This document shows, piece after piece, positions 57,605-64,000 of a stretch of 64,000 nucleotides of DNA. The position numbers were made by a program, and so were the translations under genes. The stretch lies in assembly GCA_946803715.1 (NCBI GenBank), contig CAMPET010000124.1:62001-126000 (forward strand). Reading direction: 5' to 3'. The DNA is from Beroe ovata (Eukaryota > Ctenophora > Nuda > Beroida > Beroidae). The notes under the pieces are model-generated. The model was not told where the DNA came from. It saw only the letters and a list, made by a program, of their open reading frames with translations, and did not search any database. The stretch's first letter is position 1, and the number at the start of each line of letters is the position of its first letter.

Positions 57605-59279
57605 TCATGGTATGATGGACTAAAACGTCCATCCTGTCGGCCCTTGTCAATCAACCACCACCACATTTCACTCAGAGATATTCATGAAATGTGTACACAT
57701 CCAAGTATTACTTAGTGAGTAGAAAACGTTGCCAGGCAACAATAAAATTTGTATCTTAGTAAGGTACGCCGATAACAAATGGAATTTAAAAGACGTTATC
57801 ACGATTTCCGTACTTAGCATTGCCATTGTGTGTGATGTCATTATGACGTCATTATAATCGTGAGAGAATCCGCCATTATCAAGTGCACAGCTTTTGTGAT
57901 ATATATGCTTGCTATCGACACACTATGACCGATATGTACTACTACGCATATTAACAAGATAAAGGAACCTCCGTTGCCATTAGCTACCCAATAATTGACG
58001 TGTGAAAAGTGACGAAGCGCAGCAACACTCTGATGTCTTGTTATGATCAGTATCATAATTCATGAACTCAATTCGTCATACATCAATTAACATCATCTGA
58101 GCTTTTGAAAGAAGAAAGCCCCTCTTTTTCCATCCCTTGCCGGCTTTGATAAAGTAAAACACGCCCATACTATGCTATCTATTAACAATGCAATAGTAGT
58201 AAAACTACAAAGCAGTGGCCAGAACCGTTGTCTATAACGATCAAAGCAAGTTCCGAAGCATTGTATCGCCAGCTGCAGCTGTTGTTACAATCATACTTTC
58301 ATTGTGTGTGTCGTCAATCACATCTGAGAGAAGAGAGAGAACTAAGAATGGGAAAGGGAACAATGCCCCTTTGCATAGTGCGTGATAGTACCGGCATTTG
58401 ATAGAAAACTCCTTGGAGTCCCTTTTGTCATCCAAACACAGTCCTTCTATCACTCCAGCTATTTATCAAGTCATACTTCTATCACTTCAGCTATTTATCA
58501 AGTCATACTTCAGCTGTTTAATAAAGCATGAAGTCTCATATCCATACCTCACCCACTGTCAGAGTGACGCTCTGAACGTCTTGTACAAGCATGATGCCGA
58601 AATAACAAGTGTTGACTTACTTCAACCGAGGAGTCAAATGTCCATGCCGGTCTCAAATTGAGATCTATACTGAATATCCACATCACACAGAATGATTACT
58701 AGAGATCTCCATATTTTGCAAGACTTGTGACACGATGATGATTACGTTCTGTGACAAAAATTGTTAAACTAGCTTCAAATAATGCGTTTTTAATAATATG
58801 CGTTCATTCAAATCATGCGTTTTAATATGCAGACTTGAGGAATATTTTCCATCATTTCTGTGACTCTTATCAGCTTCGTGAAGCACTATAATTCGGTATT
58901 AAATGGTAATTCACTTAAGCGGAGATACAGTTATGCGAGATCTTGAGATTGAAACTACCTGTGCCTATAGTCAAGTTTTTTGATAACCTTTCAACTACCA
59001 AAAAGCTTGGCAAAGTACATTCATGATCACTGAACGCGTCTGCGATGATAGGAATCTATATTTGACCATCAGGAATCTATATTTGACATTAGGTATTTGA
59101 CCATTAAAATGCTGATAATCTCACAAATGCTGTACTATGATGTTAAGATGATGATTATAAGCGATGGTATGTATAACATCAGACCACACAGCGACTCCCG
59201 CTTGAGCCCTGAAGTATCCGTGAAATTACTACCAAACATTAGAAGATATATTATCATGGACATTAAAAATTCATGAAGT

Positions 59280-59500
59280 GTGTGTGCGCGCCTGCGCGCG
59301 CGCGTGTGTGTGTGTACTGTGTGTGTGTGTGTGTNNNNNNNNNNNNNNNNNNNNNNNNNNNNNNNNNNNNNNNNNNNNNNNNNNNNNNNNNNNNNNNNNN
59401 NNNNNNNNNNNNNNNNNNNNNNNNNNNNNNNNNNNNNNNNNNNNNNNNNNNNNNNNNNNNNNNNNNNNNNNNGTGTGTGTGTGTGTGTGTGTGTGCGTGC
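59280..59500 (+). repeat. GT microsatellite containing a 138-base N gap
   Basis: GT units flank an unknown stretch at 59335-59472 on both sides. The gap is best read as an unresolved, longer GT array. Open frames crossing it are meaningless. Confidence 0.9.
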
Positions 59501-60416
59501 GTGTCAGGTAGTGTGCCAAACGTTTCAGTTTGTCTACTAATTGGGATATTGCTTGCGAAGTGAGGATTGGGCTATCAAGCACACTTGTGTTGGTTCTGAC
59601 TACTACCGACATGTGTCCGAGGTCAGGGATTACTGTAGACACATGTTGTATAGAGACGGAGATATTATAGTCTATACATCTGCATAATAAGATCATAGGT
59701 ACAGACATGCAAATATATGATCGGTTTAAACAGACGCAGACAATTTTACACGATACATCATACCATGATACTTGCCGATGCCCGTAAAATATGCAACATT
59801 TTGTCATAGTTATCCCGGCATTTACCCTGATACACAAAACATTGTGCGAATACTTCGCAGTGTGGTAAAGCTGTGCTTCTGATTGAAAAACAAGACTTTT
59901 TGATTTCATTTGACAATTTCATAATCGGTGCATGTGGTTGTCATGGCAATTTCGATCTCGTGACAAACACGTGAGAAACACGTGCTACGTGTTCTACAGG
60001 TACCGCCAGCTTGGCATGATATACACACACAGTAAACAGCTGTATTCTATAGTGCCTGCAATGTCTAGATATGACAGCGCATGAAACAGAGAGGGGGAAT
60101 GTTTATGATATTGTTGCCACTCAATCAACCATTATTCATTGGATGCCTTTTTTCTGGGAGCTGTTATACACAAAAGTTCCTCAACTATTGAAATTGAGAC
60201 AGTTTATTGTTTAATGCCTGGAAGTTGACATACTGTGCTTACACACAGTTACAAGACGTGGACATAACCCGATTCCATACCAAATTCATCATTGGCTCAT
60301 ACACTAAAGCATACATTGTCATGGTTACAGCAGGTGGCAGCAACCTTTTCATCCCATATTATTCCTGGGCAACATCATTATTTCTGGATTTGGTCAATAC
60401 AAAGAACAAACCGCTA

Positions 60417-60473
60417 CGCCGGTTTGGCGCCGAACTACCGATTCGGCGCCAATCTAACCGAATCGGCGCCAGT
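60417..60473. repeat. GGCGCC inverted-repeat patch
   Basis: Three copies of a GGCGCC core occur within 57 bp, with flanking accgattcggcgcc and aaccgaatcggcgcc forming inverted repeats. It is a GC-rich island in AT-rich DNA and may be a small foldback repeat, though I see no target duplication. Confidence 0.55.
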
Positions 60474-61505
60474 CTATAACACTTCAGATCATGCAGGTTC
60501 CTTACTCTTGTATCCAAGAACCACAATTTAGCGCCAGTTTGAAAATAGCATACATAGGTACAATTAGCGGTATTCATAGCTCATCTCTGACAATTCCGCT
60601 TGAAAGAATAAAAACCTGATACCGAGAAATTCCATATTATGATTTCCATGGTTAGAGTGTTTTGTCACTAGGGAACAGAATATAATATGTTCCTAGGTCA
60701 TGAGTTAGTTCTTGAGTTGCACACATGCACAATGCACATATAATACGTTCTAAACCTAGATTACTGGAATATTCAAAATATGTACCGGAAAATAAATCCT
60801 TGCTAGTGACGTGGATTGTGGCTTACGTCACGAGCTTGAATAACGCCTTCGCATTCGCAGCATACTTTGAACTTTTGGTCAAAATCAGTTTCGGTTTACT
60901 AGGCTATAGATTTTGCTCATAAATGGATTAAACTGATTCGGCATTGGATACTTCATTAGCTTTGTCGTTAGCCAATATCCTAGCCACACGTACACAGTAC
61001 ACACAGAGACACAGACAAACACACAGTACACACACAGTACACTCACATATTCCACACACAGACATACAAACACACAGACAGGCAAACAAACACACACGCA
61101 CACCTCTCCTATTCTCTTTCTAGATCTGGTCACATGACAATTTGATAATTCCCAATTGTACTATTAAAATGTGACAACAAATTGCAAGCAACAAGTACTC
61201 AATCACCGATTAGCAATAGCAACATACAAAGTGTGCGTGTTTAAACACGAGGCTGCATTTCTTATTTTCCCACGGCTCTCTTACTGATCTCATGTGGATG
61301 CGACAAAGTACACACAAACGTAACACACGAACGTCAAACACACATGACGCTTGAGTGGGTCAATTTTTTTCGGGAAACAGATGATGAAATTTAGCCCTTT
61401 TCCCCGCTCTATTCATGCTAAATTGAATTCATGCCTGCGAAAAAATAATGAATGACTTCCTGGACCAAGGTGGAATTCCATGCTCGATTTCCAAAGAGTA
61501 CCTAA

Positions 61506-61572
61506 TAAGAATCAGCTTTTCAATAAGAATCAGCTTTTCAATGAGAATCTGCTTTTCAATAAGAATCTGCTT
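61506..61572 (+). repeat. 20-bp tandem repeat, about 3.5 copies
   Basis: The unit 'aataagaatcagcttttc' and close variants (tgagaatctgc) repeats head to tail. Non-coding. Confidence 0.8.
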
Positions 61573-64000
61573 CTACACCGTGCAATTCCCATAGTGTCTT
61601 TGTCCTAGTCAGATAGATGTGCGCGGTTCAGCATGGTCTATAACGAGGACAAAGATATCACTACAATCATGTCAAGCAGATTAAAGAAACATGTTTAAAC
61701 CACCCTTCACCACCTCATATATAAATGTACTAAACGTAGTTCATTTTAAACGATGTTAAACATGTATAATTAGACATTGCAGACAAAGTATGCATGTTAA
61801 GTGGTTTTAGAATACAGTGCAAGCCTTGCTATAATTGATACACTTCATGGTACGTTGGCGGGGAGGGGTTAAACATATTATAATCGAGAAAAGTTCGATG
61901 GTAATTATAGGTGCGTTCAAGAGCGATGAATCGATAGTTTATGTCTTCACTATTCAATGGACAGTGGTACCTATCTCCTGATAATCTATCATCTATGTTC
62001 TGATTGAAGACCCAGAAAGGCATGAAAGATGGTCCATCTCGCCTATTTGTCGTTGTATACCTACCTAATCTACATGCCACGATGACGTCAGAGACATTGA
62101 AAATTACGCTATGTCTTGTTTTAGCTTATTAGCCCATACTCAATACTCATACTGATTAAATGGTCGCCTCCAATCGTAGGTCATACACTAACTTGCTGCG
62201 AGCAATTAACAGTTTTAGTTACCATAGCAACACTTCGATACAACATCGGGGAGTGAACTGTAATTTGTGAAGGATAATATCCGGGCAGGATTACAGAGTT
62301 ACAGTAATTAGATAATTACATAATTAACACTCACTCCCTCTCATATCTATTATATAGATGTTTCCTAATACTCAGATGATTCGACCATAGCCATAAGCCA
62401 TGATATGGACTGTGAGGGCAGAAGCCCAACATTTTCTAACTCACATAACCCTTCCAACCATTGCCATCACTCAGAACATAAGAGAAGTATCTCAACTTTA
62501 GAAGTGTGTACTGTGTGTTTGTCTGCACGTCTCACATATCGCTATTCGAGAAACTTCTTTATCTACAACCTCTTTGAAGTTTGAGCCAGCACTCAAGTTT
62601 CCTGGAGTTACCACAACGTTCCAATCAAAACAATTGACCTCTCCCTTTGTCTCCCAGTTTACAAATTGATGAGAAGTAGGAGAAGACAATCATAGATTAC
62701 CATTATTATAGCATGTATGACAATGTTTCACCGCAAAGCACACAGACACACACACACAGACACACACATGCAGCACACAGTACTATAATACTATTTTTTG
62801 TAGTTGAGAAGTTTAAACGCACGTGTGGTGCATTCCCCGCTATGATCGATAACACCGATGCAGCGATACAATTATCGACTGAGTCAAGCACCGTATTCAG
62901 TTTGCATGTTAACTTTGTAGTACTTCACATCAACGTCAATCTCTCAAACACACAGAGGAAACTGTACGTGTGGGTGGAGGGGGGCGAGCATTGAGGGGAA
63001 TATAGATCAGTATTGACAGGGATTATTCAAATTGATGATGGAGTAATGTAAAGGGGGTGTCAAGACGGTCACTGAAATGGGGCATAGGACTGAATTTTTT
63101 CAACAAACACCCAGACACACAGGCACAGAATCGAGCAGACACAGACACTCACACACACACACGCACACACAGACACAAAACATACACAACACTTTCTATG
63201 ATCCCTCGTGACACCACACAATGTCGTTGTGTAATGTGGGGCGTGTCATGGGCCAGGTGTGTACAACTGTGTGACTACCTTTAGTTTGATCTACAGCTGT
63301 TATAATACCACAACACAACAGTGTATAGTTAGTTATATAGATAGTTGTTATAGAATTTAGAGTTTAGAATTGAGTTGGGAGTTGCTATTTCGTGTTTTTT
63401 AAGTCATTCTATTAATTTTAGAGGTTCGTTAATTAACATTCTCAATGCAGGGCTTTCGCAGTACAAACATACTAAACATACAATGAAATCACGAGGCAAG
63501 TTAATTGATTGAGGAACAAAAGATTAATTAATTTTCCATTGCATGGTTTTACAGAGGTCACGAAGTTTTTTCTTCTTTCATATTTCGCATGTCTTTAAGG
63601 TACAGTACAGCTTGTTCAACAAATTTTTCCATGTCTTTTTTCCGACAGAACATTATTTATACCAATAATCGCATTTTCAATCGGCTCGTGTGCTGTTGTT
63701 TATTCTTCTATAATTGTTTTGCTGGTGCTAAACCAATTGTAATGAACTAAGTCAATAAGGTCTTTCTTCTTTGCCACGAACCTGCGAAAAAATGAGCAAA
63801 TTTGATCACAAGGAGAGGAAATTGATCTCAAAGTTTAGTTTCCATGGAAATGTTAACATTCGTCAACGTTGTGTTTTTTCTTCAATTAACTAACTTCTTT
63901 CTTAAACTCAAGGAATAATATATACACGGTATTTAATATTTCATACGGGTATTTAATATTACATACAGGCGAATAGTAGGATAGCTGCGTAGTCTGATCA

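Larger units (their letters stand above)
57007..64000. other. No supported gene; microsatellite-rich sequence
   Basis: I find no exon I can support beyond the possible MOK 5' piece at 57068-57113. The missing MOK N-lobe exons should lie somewhere in the first part of this stretch. The rest holds GT/CA microsatellites (57537-57604, 59280-59500 around the N gap, 60985-61100, 62740-62775, 63110-63180), a 20-bp tandem repeat at 61506-61572 and a GGCGCC inverted-repeat patch at 60417-60473. Several frames of 60-90 codons exist but none shows a recognisable domain. Confidence 0.5.

Noticed and set aside
58622-58700. Possible MOK 5' exon (MWIFSIDLNLRPAWTFDS) before a GTAAGT donor on the minus strand
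   Set aside because: Open frame and donor are present, but the residues do not resemble a kinase N-lobe.
59271-59909. A 212-codon frame running through the N gap
   Set aside because: It depends on unknown bases and a GT/CA microsatellite.
61829-62080. An 83-codon minus-strand frame with a fairly protein-like composition and a PPTY motif
   Set aside because: No domain, no clear splice partner and no supporting neighbours; it could be a real small exon but I cannot support it.
1-64000. tRNA or rRNA genes
   Set aside because: I saw no cloverleaf with a recognisable T-arm GTTCRA box and no rRNA-like sequence while reading both strands. A tRNAscan run would be needed to be sure.

Overview
This is a eukaryotic, animal-type window. 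The genes are split by short introns with GT-AG boundaries. The proteins include animal and ciliate-cell families: IFT43, an MBD5/6-type protein, a CPSF6-type protein, MFAP1, GPATCH11, a MOK kinase, a neuronal calcium sensor and a calumenin. The base composition is AT-rich and studded with CA/GT microsatellites and small GC-rich mobile repeats. The species cannot be named from sequence alone. A compact invertebrate genome, possibly a non-bilaterian such as a sponge, fits the short introns and the WSC-like receptor, but that is inference. I worked out exons by hand from reading frame, splice consensus and family conservation. In nearly every multi-exon model the exon phases sum exactly.

Layout. 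Positions 1-3.1 kb hold no recognised gene, only repeats. From 3.1 to 23.5 kb all genes lie on the minus strand: a secreted coiled-coil protein (3.1-4.2), IFT43 (5.1-6.7), a J-domain/TPR/RRM/CCCH protein (7.2-9.5), an MBD5/6-like protein (10.3-12.3), a CPSF6-like cleavage factor (13.6-17.9), an eight-finger C2H2 protein (18.2-20.7), a WSC-like membrane protein (21.0-21.4) and a seven-finger C2H2 protein (21.8-23.5). From 25.2 to 53.8 kb genes are on the plus strand: a CREC/calumenin protein (25.2-30.1), a 998-residue acidic protein with an Ig-like C-terminus (36.5-40.0), a CR1-like retrotransposon fragment (41.8-44.6), NCS1 (46.5-47.3), MFAP1 (48.6-52.2) and GPATCH11 (52.5-53.8). A MOK-type kinase (54.6-57.0) converges on GPATCH11 from the minus strand. 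Positions 57.1-64 kb show no gene I can support.

The most interesting part is not a gene. At 12.8-13.1 kb and 40.6-46.0 kb there are families of tiny (82-171 bp) GC-rich inverted-repeat elements with 8-9 bp target duplications. The block 39.5-41.4 kb is repeated at 44.6-46.1 kb, apparently as the other haplotype. This gives matched filled and empty sites for four insertions, in both directions, which is direct sequence evidence of recent transposition. An 82-bp perfect palindrome with its own target duplication and a 1.1-kb hAT-like element are also present.

The assembly needs care. Most single-N positions (23868, 41500, 44647, 50359) join sequences that repeat each other, as expected if two alleles were joined end to end. 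These joins create false duplicate exons in the seven-finger gene, the Ig-like gene and MFAP1.
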